Source: Streptomyces sp. 378
GTDB lineage: Bacteria; Actinomycetota; Actinomycetes; Streptomycetales; Streptomycetaceae
DNA: 64,000 nucleotides
Direction of reading: 5' to 3'
Assembly: GCF_030124145.1 (NCBI RefSeq)
Contig: NZ_JASKMS010000004.1
Location: 186,001-250,000, forward strand
Shown here: positions 27,172-34,581 of the stretch, piece after piece
Layout: each line of letters starts with the position of its first letter
Position numbering within the stretch: position 1 is the first letter of the stretch
The notes under the pieces: model-generated
The model's database searches: none
What the model was told of the DNA's origin: nothing
Seen by the model: only the letters and a program-made list of their open reading frames with translations
Position numbers and translations under genes: made by a program

Positions 27172-27211
27172 CGCCGATGGGGCGCACCCGTACGGGTGCG
27201 CCCCATCGGCG
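27172..27211. terminator. Perfect 20-bp inverted repeat between convergent genes
   Basis: CGCCGATGGGGCGCACCCGT is followed at once by its exact reverse complement. It lies between the secreted protein gene and the PspC gene on the other strand and should terminate transcription from both sides. Confidence 0.85.
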
Positions 27212-27227
27212 TTCTCGCGTACGGGTG

Positions 27228-27440
27228 TCACCAGGCGGTCTGGGCCTTGCCGCGTGTCTTGTCCTCGGAGGGCAGCAGGATCCACAGGGCGATGTAGAGG
27301 AGGAACTGCGGACCGGGCAGCAGGCACGAGACCAGGAAGATCACCCGCATCGTGGTGGCGGAGGTGCCGAAGCGCCGGGCCAGCGCGGCGCACACGCCGG
27401 CGATCATGCGGCCGTGGGTGGGGCGGGCGAGGCGGGACAT
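27228..27440 (-). CDS. PspC-domain membrane protein
   Basis: A 70-residue protein that is essentially one PspC domain: LARPTHGRMIAGVCAALARRFGTSATTMRVIFLVSCLLPGPQFLLYIALWILLPSEDK. It has a basic amphipathic start followed by hydrophobic segments, ending with a charged tail. PspC domains in actinobacteria occur in envelope-stress proteins and at the N-terminus of sensor kinases; this free-standing form is probably a small inner-membrane stress protein. It follows the VanZ gene on the same strand by 62 nt. Confidence 0.88.
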   Translation of the reverse strand: MSRLARPTHGRMIAGVCAALARRFGTSATTMRVIFLVSCLLPGPQFLLYIALWILLPSEDKTRGKAQTAW

Positions 27441-27502
27441 GTGCGACTCCTTCGTGAGGGTGTGTGAGGCCTCTCATGCGAGTACCCCATCCGCACACCA
27501 CG

Positions 27503-28090
27503 CTACGGAGACGAAGGGGGCAAAGCGTCGCTCCACGGGGCGATCCCGACCCTGGGAATCGTCGGGGTCCGACCCTGAGCCGGCTCCTCGGGAGGCAGGG
27601 GCGCACGCAGCAGGCGGGTGGTCGTGGTGCGGCGGCGCAGCCAGGAGCGGCCCGCCGGGACCAGTGCCAGATGCGCGAGGGCCACGCCCGCGGTGTTCAG
27701 GAACAGCGAGTCGACGTCGACGACCTGACCGGGCACGCCGGTCTGCAGCAGTTCGATGCCCCACGACAGCAGGGCGCCGACCGCGACGGTGCGCAGCAGG
27801 GACGCCAGCGGCGAGACGACCAGCCTGCCGCCCACCACGGGCAGCAGCACACCCAGCGGGGCGAGCAGGGCCAGCCCCTCACCGATCCGGCGGGCCGCCT
27901 CGGGCCAGCCCAGGGCGAGATCGGCCCGGATACCGGCGAACGGCCGCAGGTTGGCGGGCATCACCCAGGGCACGTCCAGCGGCCGCAGCGTGACCCAGGC
28001 GACGAACGCGAGGTGGGCGACGAGGAGGACACCTCCTGTCACACGGATGCGGGACGCGGCGCTGCCGCCGACGGAGCCTTGACGCTGCAC
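27503..28090 (-). CDS. VanZ-family membrane protein
   Basis: A protein of about 195 residues with four or five hydrophobic segments. The VanZ signature is visible: a first segment ending in LRPL, the motif NLRPFAGI, and ELLQTGVPGQVVDVDSLFLNTAGVALAHL. VanZ itself gives low-level teicoplanin resistance, but most family members are of unknown envelope function. I start it at GTG 28090 because the 30 extra residues from ATG 28180 are Pro/Gly-rich and not family-like; the choice is not certain. It lies downstream of the afsQ lipoprotein gene, possibly in the same transcript. Confidence 0.8.
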   Translation of the reverse strand: MQRQGSVGGSAASRIRVTGGVLLVAHLAFVAWVTLRPLDVPWVMPANLRPFAGIRADLALGWPEAARRIGEGLALLAPLGVLLPVVGGRLVVSPLASLLRTVAVGALLSWGIELLQTGVPGQVVDVDSLFLNTAGVALAHLALVPAGRSWLRRRTTTTRLLRAPLPPEEPAQGRTPTIPRVGIAPWSDALPPSSP

Positions 28091-28199
28091 GCCCCCCAAG
28101 ACGCGGCCTCCGGCCGGATCGGTTCCGCACGGGGCACCGGAAGGCCGGTGAGGCATGCGCCACAGCCCCGGCGGCGGCATGCGCCACGGGGCCGGGCGG

Positions 28200-28817
28200 T
28201 CACTCCGCTGCCACGCCCCTCGACGGCGGTTCCGTGCTGCCCGGCCGGGCCCGCACCTCCTCGGTGCACTCGTAGCGGCGCGGAGCCTCGGCGCCGGGTC
28301 CGCCCAGGACCACCGAGCCGTCCCCCCGGGCCGCCGCCGAGTCGGAGAAGGTGCACACGATCTGGGCGAGGGCGTACGAGGTGAGTCCGGCCGGTGCCGT
28401 GCTCAGCCGCAGTGTCTCCTTCGGGTCGCCGGGGCGCGGCCCGCCCACGGAGATGCCGCCGCGGACGGCCGTGCTGTAACCGGCCTCCTTCTCGGCGGTC
28501 GACGGGGGTGTGGCGAGCTGGTCCAGCAGGCCCTGCGCGACGAGCATGCGCCGCTCGGAGTCGGCCGCGCCGTCCGGCACCCGCACGGTCCGGTCGACGG
28601 TCACCAGTGAGGACCCGCACAGCAGGAACACCTGCACCGGCAGTCCCCGGGCGGCCTGCGTCGACACGTCCGGCTCGGAGAGCGAGCACCGCACCCGCGA
28701 CGGCGCGGGCCCGAAGTTGGTCGGCACCTCCGTGGGCCGGATCCCGCAGCCGGCCAGCAGCACGGCGAGCGCCGGAACGGCGAGCAGCCGAGGCACGGCC
28801 GCGAAACGCGCGGTCAT
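28200..28817 (-). CDS. Lipoprotein encoded with the AfsQ two-component system
   Basis: A 205-residue lipoprotein with signal peptide and lipobox VLLAGC, then an extracytoplasmic domain containing two cysteines outside the lipobox (CSLSEPD, FLLCG) and others near VCTFSD and YECTEE that could form disulphides. The ATG at 28817 overlaps the afsQ2 stop (TGATG), so it is translationally coupled to the kinase. Its equivalent in S. coelicolor, SCO4905, accompanies afsQ1/afsQ2. I infer a role in signal reception or modulation of the AfsQ2 sensor outside the membrane. No enzymatic motif is visible. Confidence 0.85.
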   Translation of the reverse strand: MTARFAAVPRLLAVPALAVLLAGCGIRPTEVPTNFGPAPSRVRCSLSEPDVSTQAARGLPVQVFLLCGSSLVTVDRTVRVPDGAADSERRMLVAQGLLDQLATPPSTAEKEAGYSTAVRGGISVGGPRPGDPKETLRLSTAPAGLTSYALAQIVCTFSDSAAARGDGSVVLGGPGAEAPRRYECTEEVRARPGSTEPPSRGVAAE

Positions 28818-30421
28818 CAGGCGTCCCCCTTCGAGTCCGCGCCCTGGGGCCGGTCGGTGTCGCTCCCGGGCTCCAGCTCGTCCTCGGCCGGCTGCTCCTC
28901 CGCCGGGGACGTGCCGCGCGGGAGCCGCAGCGTGAACACCGCCCCCGAGTCGGTCGAGTTGGCCGCCGTGATCTCACCGCCGTGGATGTGGGCGTTCTCC
29001 AGCGCGATGGACAGGCCCAGACCGCTGCCCTCGGAACGCGGCCGGGATGCGCTGGCCTTGTAGAAGCGGTCGAAGACGTGCGGCAGGACGTCCTCCGGGA
29101 TGCCGGGCCCGTGGTCCCGCACCTCGATGACGATGGAGTCGTCCGCCTCCCGCACGGACACCCGGACCGGGGAGCCGCCATGCTTGAGCGCGTTGCCGAT
29201 GAGGTTGGCCAGGATGACGTCCAGGCGCCGCGGGTCCAGGCGGGCGTGCAGGCCGCGCTCGGCGTCCAGGTCCACCGCGTCCAGCCAGGCGCGGGCGTCG
29301 ATGCAGGCGGTGATCTGGTCCGCGAGGTCGACGTCGTCCAGGACGAGCCGGGCGGTGCCCGCGTCGAAGCGGGTGACCTCCATCAGGTTCTCGACCAGGT
29401 CGTTCAGCCGCCGCGTCTCGCTGACCACCAGCCGCACGGCGGGCTCGATCATCGGGTCCATGCTGCCGGTCTCAGCCTCCAGCTCCTCCTCGAGCACCTC
29501 CGTCACGGCGGTGATCGCGGTGAGCGGCGTCCGCAGCTCATGGCTCATGTCCGCCACGAACCGCCGGGACGCCTCGTCGCGGGCGGCCATGTCGGCGACC
29601 CGTTTCTCCAGCGCCTCGGCCGCGTTGTTGAACGTCCGGGACAGATCGGCGAGTTCGTCGGTCCCGGACACCCGCAGCCGGGTGTCCAGCTTGCCCTCGC
29701 CGAGCCGCCGGGCAGCCGCCCCGAGCCGCTGCACCGGCTTCAGCACCGTCGTCGCCGCGGCCTGCGCGAGCAGCGCCGAGCCGATCAGCGCGAGCCCCGT
29801 GGCGATGCCCAGCGACCACGCCAGCGAGTTGAGGTCCTTGGCCTCCGGCTCCAGAGACTTGAGCATGTAGCCGGTCGGGCCACCGCCGATCACGCGCGTG
29901 CCCGCCACCAGGTACGGGGTGTCGTGGTCGACGATGCGCTGCCAGTACAGGTGGTACGGGTGCTTGTCGGCCCCGTCGACCTTCTGCGTCCGGTTCACCG
30001 CCGTGCGCAGCGAGGCCGGCACGTCGCCCAGCGAGAAGCCGCTGAGCCCGCCGGAGCTGCCGTAGACGGTGCGGCCATCGGTGTCACGGCCGACCAGCAG
30101 CACGCTGAAGCGCTGGTCGCTGCCCGCCATCTGGCCCGCGGTGTGCTGCAGCTCGTCCTGCGTCGGCCGCGGGGGCAGCGCGCCCGCCCGGTTCTGCATC
30201 TCCTGCTCGAAGTCGCGCAGCACGGCGTCCTGGGTGCGGGTGAGCACCGCCTCGCGGTTGAGCCAGTACGCGATCCCGGACGCGGACACGGCGGCCGTCA
30301 GGGCCACCAGGCCGAACACCACGACCAGTCGCAGCCGCAGGCTGGTGAAGCGCAGCCCCGACAGAACTCCCTTGCGCGCCCCGGTCCAGCCGCGGGCCCC
30401 CCCTTGGTGCGCCTGGGTCAC
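28817..30421 (-). CDS. afsQ2: Sensor histidine kinase AfsQ2
   Basis: A 534-residue membrane kinase. Two hydrophobic segments at about 31-53 and 200-222 bracket an extracytoplasmic sensor, followed by a HAMP linker (LKPVQRLGAAARRLGEGKLDTRL), HisKA with the phosphorylated histidine in MSHELRTPL (His294), and HATPase_c with NLIGNALKHG, DHGPGIP and GSGLGLSI. An acidic tail closes it. GTG 30421 is fixed by the 4-nt overlap with the afsQ1 stop. In S. coelicolor AfsQ2 phosphorylates AfsQ1 and controls antibiotic production and development in response to nitrogen and glutamate-rich conditions. Confidence 0.95.
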   Translation of the reverse strand: MTQAHQGGARGWTGARKGVLSGLRFTSLRLRLVVVFGLVALTAAVSASGIAYWLNREAVLTRTQDAVLRDFEQEMQNRAGALPPRPTQDELQHTAGQMAGSDQRFSVLLVGRDTDGRTVYGSSGGLSGFSLGDVPASLRTAVNRTQKVDGADKHPYHLYWQRIVDHDTPYLVAGTRVIGGGPTGYMLKSLEPEAKDLNSLAWSLGIATGLALIGSALLAQAAATTVLKPVQRLGAAARRLGEGKLDTRLRVSGTDELADLSRTFNNAAEALEKRVADMAARDEASRRFVADMSHELRTPLTAITAVTEVLEEELEAETGSMDPMIEPAVRLVVSETRRLNDLVENLMEVTRFDAGTARLVLDDVDLADQITACIDARAWLDAVDLDAERGLHARLDPRRLDVILANLIGNALKHGGSPVRVSVREADDSIVIEVRDHGPGIPEDVLPHVFDRFYKASASRPRSEGSGLGLSIALENAHIHGGEITAANSTDSGAVFTLRLPRGTSPAEEQPAEDELEPGSDTDRPQGADSKGDA

Positions 30422-31095
30422 TGAGGCGCGTCCAGCCGGTAGCCGACACCCCGCACGGTACGGATCAGCGTCGGGGACGAGGGCACGTCCTCGACCTTGG
30501 CGCGCAGCCGCTGGACGCACGCGTCCACGAGCCGCGAGTCGCCCAGGTAGTCGTGCTCCCACACCAGCCGCAGCAGTTGCTGCCGGGACAGTGCCTGGCC
30601 CGGCCGCCGGCTCAGCTCCAGCAGCAGCCGCAGCTCGGTCGGCGTCAGCTGGAGGTCCTCGCCGTTCTTCGTCACGGTCATCGCCGAGCGGTCGATGACG
30701 AGGCTGCCGAAGCTCGCCGCGTCGTTCGACTCCCGCTCGCCGCGCCGCAGCACGGCCCGGATCCGGGCGTCGAGCACCCGGCCCTGCACCGGTTTGACGA
30801 CATAGTCGTCGGCGCCGGACTCCAGCCCGACCACCACGTCGATGTCATCGCTGCGCGCGGTCAGCAGGATGATCGGCAACTGGTCCGTGCGCCGGATGCG
30901 CCGGCACACCTCGAACCCGTCGATGCCGGGCAGCATCACGTCCAGCACGATCAGATCCGGCCGCTGCTCGCGCAAGAGCTTCAGACCGTCCTCACCGCTG
31001 GCAGCGGTCGCCACGCGGTGACCCTGGCGCGTCAGTGAGAGCTCCAGGGCCGTCCGGATGGCGTCGTCGTCCTCGATCAGCAACAGGGAAGGCAC
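30418..31095 (-). CDS. afsQ1: Response regulator AfsQ1
   Basis: A 225-residue OmpR/PhoB-type regulator. The receiver domain has the acidic pocket EDDD (residues 8-11), phospho-acceptor Asp52 in VLDVMLPG, LLTARS and the switch lysine in DYVVKP. The winged-helix output domain includes LTPTELRLLLELSRRPGQALSRQQLL and VDACVQRLRAKV, ending RTVRGVGYRL. Start is GTG 31095, giving the 225-residue length of S. coelicolor AfsQ1. It is cotranscribed with afsQ2 and the lipoprotein, and divergent from sigQ, whose upstream region holds an AfsQ1-type box. It activates or represses antibiotic pathway regulators. Confidence 0.96.
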   Translation of the reverse strand: MPSLLLIEDDDAIRTALELSLTRQGHRVATAASGEDGLKLLREQRPDLIVLDVMLPGIDGFEVCRRIRRTDQLPIILLTARSDDIDVVVGLESGADDYVVKPVQGRVLDARIRAVLRRGERESNDAASFGSLVIDRSAMTVTKNGEDLQLTPTELRLLLELSRRPGQALSRQQLLRLVWEHDYLGDSRLVDACVQRLRAKVEDVPSSPTLIRTVRGVGYRLDAPQ

Positions 31096-31207
31096 GCGCT
31101 CATTCTGGCCCATGGAGGGGTCGGGGTTCGACCGGTGGGGCCCAGTCGTTGTGGCCGGTACCGCCGACGCGTGTGCGGGACCTGTGAACGAGCTGTCGCC
31201 GACCCCT

Positions 31208-31223
31208 GTGACAGGCCTGTGAC
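31208..31223. promoter_or_regulatory. AfsQ1-type binding site in the sigQ/afsQ1 divergent region
   Basis: GTGACAGGCCTGTGAC is two GTGAC direct repeats separated by 6 nt, an exact fit to the published AfsQ1 consensus GTnAC-n6-GTnAC. It lies 113 nt after the afsQ1 start on one side and 110 nt before the sigQ start on the other. Confidence 0.8.
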
Positions 31224-31332
31224 AGTCGGCGGACACGGCCATGAAAGTGCGGCGGCAAGCTTTTCGGCACAGGCAAGGAAGCCCGGCCGGCAGGCGGGCC
31301 GCACACCGGAAGTCCACGACGGGGGGCGCGAG

Positions 31333-32142
31333 ATGAACACGCTGCACGGCATCAGCACCAGCGCAGTTGTCACGCGTCTGCACGGCGTGAACCGGGGTTG
31401 CGAGAAGTCCGGTGGCGAGGGGGGCACCTCCCTGCTCGAGCGGAGCCGAGAGCTCGGGGGACGGGGGTGCGCTCGCGGCACCGGGCGTCAGCACACCGTG
31501 TTCATGACGGTGGTCGACGCATCCACGGGGGAGATCAACAAGGGGTCCGCGGCGGCAGTCGCCACGGGCGCCGACGGGGGAGCAGCGTACGGGGAGGGCT
31601 CGGGGGAGCGCCGTTCGCTGACGGAGGCGGAGTTCACCGCCTACGTCCAGGAGCGCCGCGCCTCCCTGTACGCGACCGCCTACCACCTCACCGGTGACCG
31701 CTTCGAGGCCGAGGACCTGCTGCAGAGCGCGCTGTTCTCGACCTACCGGGCGTGGGACCGGATCAGTGACAAGGCGGCGGTCGGCGGATACCTCCGCCGC
31801 ACCATGACCAACCTGCACATCAGCGCCTGGCGGCGCCGCAAGCTCAACGAATACCCGACCGAGGAACTGCCGGAGACGCCCGGCGACACGGACGCGATGC
31901 GCGGCACCGAGCTGCGCGCGGTCCTGTGGCAGGCGCTGGCCCGGCTGCCGGAACTCCAGCGCACCATGCTGGTCCTGCGCTACTACGAGGGCCGCACGGA
32001 CCCGGAGATCGCGGAGATCCTCGACATCAGTGTCGGCACGGTGAAGTCCAGCATCTGGCGGTCGCTCCGCCGGCTGCGCGAGGACGAGGTCCTCAGCTTC
32101 GGCCGTGACGAGGAGGACGCCTTCGGCGAGCTCGTCGCCTGA
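31333..32142 (+). CDS. sigQ: SigE-family ECF sigma factor SigQ
   Basis: A 269-residue ECF sigma factor. After a long, probably unstructured N-terminal part come region 2 (FTAYVQERRASLYATAYHLTGDRFEAEDLLQSALFSTYRAWDRI) and region 4 (LARLPELQRTMLVLRYYEGRTDPEIAEILDISVGTVKSSIWRSLRRLRED). No anti-sigma gene is adjacent. ATG 31333 has a G-rich ribosome site; ATG 31504 would remove 57 mostly low-complexity residues and is a real alternative. It is divergent from afsQ1, and in S. coelicolor sigQ is a direct AfsQ1 target that antagonises the antibiotic output of the system. Confidence 0.92.
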   Translation: MNTLHGISTSAVVTRLHGVNRGCEKSGGEGGTSLLERSRELGGRGCARGTGRQHTVFMTVVDASTGEINKGSAAAVATGADGGAAYGEGSGERRSLTEAEFTAYVQERRASLYATAYHLTGDRFEAEDLLQSALFSTYRAWDRISDKAAVGGYLRRTMTNLHISAWRRRKLNEYPTEELPETPGDTDAMRGTELRAVLWQALARLPELQRTMLVLRYYEGRTDPEIAEILDISVGTVKSSIWRSLRRLREDEVLSFGRDEEDAFGELVA

Positions 32143-32272
32143 AGGTACGGGGGGGGAGCCCCGCAAGGGGTCACGGGGGAAACAAAGGGGGCCCACGGGG
32201 GAACTGTAGAGGCGCTGGGGGGCGTCTCCACAGGAGAGTGGGGGCTCGGGGGAGGACAACGGGGGAGCACAG

Positions 32273-32316
32273 AAGCGGGGCTGGAGGGCCGGGGGGTCCG
32301 TCCAGTCCCGCTTTTT
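32273..32316 (+). terminator. Intrinsic terminator after sigQ
   Basis: AAGCGGGGCTGGA (32273-32285) pairs with TCCAGTCCCGCTT (32301-32313) with one G-U pair, and the stem runs into five T residues at 32312-32316. This is one of the few canonical Rho-independent terminators in the window. 32143-32272 is G-rich and shows no gene. Confidence 0.85.
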
Positions 32317-32331
32317 CCTGTGCCCGGCCGT

Positions 32332-32967
32332 CTAGGCCACTGTGTCGAGGCTCGCGCGCCGGCCGGCCGCCGCTGCCGCCAGCCGGCCCAGCGCCTCGTC
32401 CCGGTCGCAGGCGTACGCGCCCAGTGCCGTCTGGCGGGCGACGATCGTGCGCTCCTGCCGCATCAGGCGCCAGCCGCGCCGCAGCAGGAACGGCACCGAC
32501 TTGCGGCCCTCCCGCAGATCCCGCAGGAAGCGGCGGCGGAAGGTCTTCACCGGGCCGCGGCTCAGGCACAGCGCGTCGGCGAGGACGCCGAGTTCACGGC
32601 AGCGCGTGACGATCTCCGCGGCGAAGATGCCCTCCGCGATGAACAGAGGGGTCCGTCCGATGTCGACGGTCTCCTCGCCGGTGCGGGCGCTGAGCGAGAT
32701 GTCGTAGAGGGGGACGTCCGTACGGCCCGTGCGGCACAGCCGCATGATCGCGGCGACGGCCGTGTCCGCGTCCCACGAGTCCGGGTGGTCCCAGTCGATG
32801 TCGGAGCTCTCCGCCACCAGGGGCAGCGTCGGGTCGTCGCCCTCCTTGTAGAAGTCGTCGAGCCGCAGCACCGGCAGGCCGGAGCGGGCCGCGAGGAGGG
32901 ACTTGCCGGAGCCTGAGGGGCCGCAGAGCAGCACGACTCGCGTCGGTATGGGCAGTGGAGAACTCAC
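32332..32967 (-). CDS. Uridine kinase-like P-loop kinase
   Basis: A protein of about 211 residues with Walker A LLCGPSGSGKSLLA near residues 12-25, followed by LPVLRLDDFYKEGDDPTLP, the nucleoside-binding region of the uridine kinase/phosphoribulokinase group, and DWDHPDSWD. A lid with arginines lies in RRRFLRDLREGRKS. It probably phosphorylates a nucleoside or related small molecule with ATP, which would fit the salvage theme, although it carries no regulon operator. GTG 32967 is chosen as start; GTG 32991 and a TTG at 33042 are alternatives with no clear ribosome site. It is convergent with sigQ. Confidence 0.8.
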   Translation of the reverse strand: MSSPLPIPTRVVLLCGPSGSGKSLLAARSGLPVLRLDDFYKEGDDPTLPLVAESSDIDWDHPDSWDADTAVAAIMRLCRTGRTDVPLYDISLSARTGEETVDIGRTPLFIAEGIFAAEIVTRCRELGVLADALCLSRGPVKTFRRRFLRDLREGRKSVPFLLRRGWRLMRQERTIVARQTALGAYACDRDEALGRLAAAAAGRRASLDTVA

Positions 32968-33091
32968 GGGACACCAGTGTGAGGCATCCACCAGGGGCCG
33001 TACGCCCTGAGGGTCGGCTTTGATGCGCGCATCACACCTCAACTACCCTCGGTCCCGATTCGATCACCCAGTGCATCAGGCGGTGGCACCC

Positions 33092-33497
33092 ATGGCCCGA
33101 CACGACTCTCCCCAGAAGCCGACCGCCCAGCGTGCCCTGGCCGTTCTCGCGACCGCGGGCGTGGCGCTCGGGGCGGGCACGGCGACGGCCGCGGCGGACA
33201 CCGGGTCGATGCTGGGCGTGGTCAACACCCGGCCCACCTCCCTCGGCAAGATCGACCCCCAGTCCGGCCTCCAGGCCGCGACCGGCGCCCTCGGCTACGT
33301 CACCGGCCCGGTGGCCGGCCTCAAGCCCAACCCGCTCGCCGGCAACCGGAGTCGACCCGCTCGACAACGGCATCGGCACCGACCTCGCCGACTTCAAGCC
33401 GATGACGTCCCAGGCGCTGACCGGGCCGGTGGCGCAGGCGCAGTCGATCGGGAGCATCCCGGTGGTGGGGCAGGCGGCCGGGCTGCTCTCGCGGTAG
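33092..33497 (+). pseudogene. Small secreted protein with a one-base frameshift
   Basis: Frame 1 from ATG 33092 gives a secretion signal (ALAVLATAGVALGAGTATAAA) and a mature part continuing to KPNPLAG. After 33343 the coherent protein continues in another frame as VDPLDNGIGTDLADFKPM and ends GQAAGLLSR at the TAG 33495-33497. Removing one A from the AA at 33344-33345 restores a single 134-residue reading frame. Left as is, frame 1 runs on to 33700 with Arg-rich nonsense. Either the gene is recently broken or this is a sequencing error. The family seems related to the small secreted protein at 26798. Confidence 0.75.
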
Positions 33498-33637
33498 CGC
33501 GGCGTTCCCGCGGCGGCGCAGGGGCCGGCTTCCCTTCGGTCAGCACTCCGCAAGGACGACCGGGCCTGGAAGTTCGCGTTCGGCCTCACCGCGTCCTCGA
33601 CGGCATCGGTCGGCGGCTCGGGATCCGAGGCGGGGAG

Positions 33638-33675
33638 AAGCCCCGGGCCTCCTGGACGGAGAAGGGCCGGGGCTT
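33638..33675. terminator. Hairpin between secreted-protein gene and aldehyde dehydrogenase operon
   Basis: AAGCCCCGGGCC (33638-33649) pairs with GGGCCGGGGCTT (33664-33675) with one mismatch. It lies just after the convergent operon end at 33697 and can serve both strands. Confidence 0.6.
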
Positions 33676-33696
33676 CCGTATCGAGGGGGCTGCGGG

Positions 33697-34581
33697 CTAG
33701 TACGAGGAACCCGACGCGCCCAGTGAGCCGGTGGGGTGCCAGACCGTTTTGGTCTCCAGGAATGCCGTCAGCCGGTCGATGCCGGGGGTCTCCGTGTAAT
33801 CCACAGGCTGTGGACGCAGGACGCGCTTGAGGTTGTCGGCCGCCGCGATCTCCAGCTCCTTCGCCAGGGCCTCGTCGGCGCCCGCGAGGTCGATCGCGTT
33901 GACGTCCTGGTGGGCGGCGAGCGGGGTGGCGATCTCCGCCGTACGGCCCGACAGGACGTTGACGACGCCGCCGGGGACGTCCGAGGTGGCCAGCACCTCG
34001 GCCAGGGACAGGGCGGGCAGCGGGGCCTTCTCGCTCGCCACCACGATCGCCGTGTTGCCCGTCGCGATCACCGGGGCCAGCACCGACACCAGGCCCAGGA
34101 AGGACGACTCCTGCGGCGCGAGGACCGCGACCACGCCCGTCGGCTCGGGGGAGGAGAGGTTGAAGAACGGGCCCGCGACCGGGTTGCCGCCGCCGACCAC
34201 CTGGGCGATCTTGTCGGTCCAGCCCGCGTACCAGACCCAGCGGTCGATCGTGGCGTCCACGACCGCCGCCGCCTTGGACTTCGACAGCCCCTCCGCGTCG
34301 GCCACCTCGCGGGTGAACTGGTCGCGGCGGCCCTCCAGCATCTCGGCGACGCGGTAGAGGACCTGGCCACGGTTGTACGCCGTCGCCCCGGACCAGCCGC
34401 CGAACGCCTTGCGGGCCGCGACGACCGCGTCACGGGCGTCCTTGCGGGAGGACAGGGGCGCGTTCGCCAGCCAGTTGCCCTTTGCGTCGGTCACCTCGTA
34501 CACCCGGCCGCTCTCGGAACGCGGGAACTTCCCGCCGACGTACAGCTTGTAGGTCTTCAGGACGTTGAGCCGATCAGACAT
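33697..34581 (-). CDS. Half-length aldehyde dehydrogenase-family protein without catalytic cysteine
   Basis: A 294-residue protein that matches the N-terminal, NAD-binding half of aldehyde dehydrogenases (YKLYVGGKFPRSESGRVYEV, then PEPTGVVAVLAPQESSFLGLVSVLAPVIATGNTAIVVASEK). It then ends without the catalytic domain. It contains no cysteine at all, so it cannot form the thiohemiacetal. The usual PWNFP is replaced by APQES. ATG 34581 overlaps the end of the full-length enzyme gene by 8 nt, so the two are coupled and may form a complex in which this subunit is regulatory or structural. It is the last gene of the deoC operon. Confidence 0.85.
   Translation of the reverse strand: MSDRLNVLKTYKLYVGGKFPRSESGRVYEVTDAKGNWLANAPLSSRKDARDAVVAARKAFGGWSGATAYNRGQVLYRVAEMLEGRRDQFTREVADAEGLSKSKAAAVVDATIDRWVWYAGWTDKIAQVVGGGNPVAGPFFNLSSPEPTGVVAVLAPQESSFLGLVSVLAPVIATGNTAIVVASEKAPLPALSLAEVLATSDVPGGVVNVLSGRTAEIATPLAAHQDVNAIDLAGADEALAKELEIAAADNLKRVLRPQPVDYTETPGIDRLTAFLETKTVWHPTGSLGASGSSY

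Noticed and set aside
29889..29900. CACGCGCGTG-type palindrome as a further nucleoside operator
   Set aside because: It is within the afsQ2 coding region and lacks the flanking CTA/TAG of the real sites.
31135..31332. N-terminal extension of SigQ from ATG 31135
   Set aside because: It would place the AfsQ1 box and the presumed promoter inside the gene, and the added residues look non-coding.
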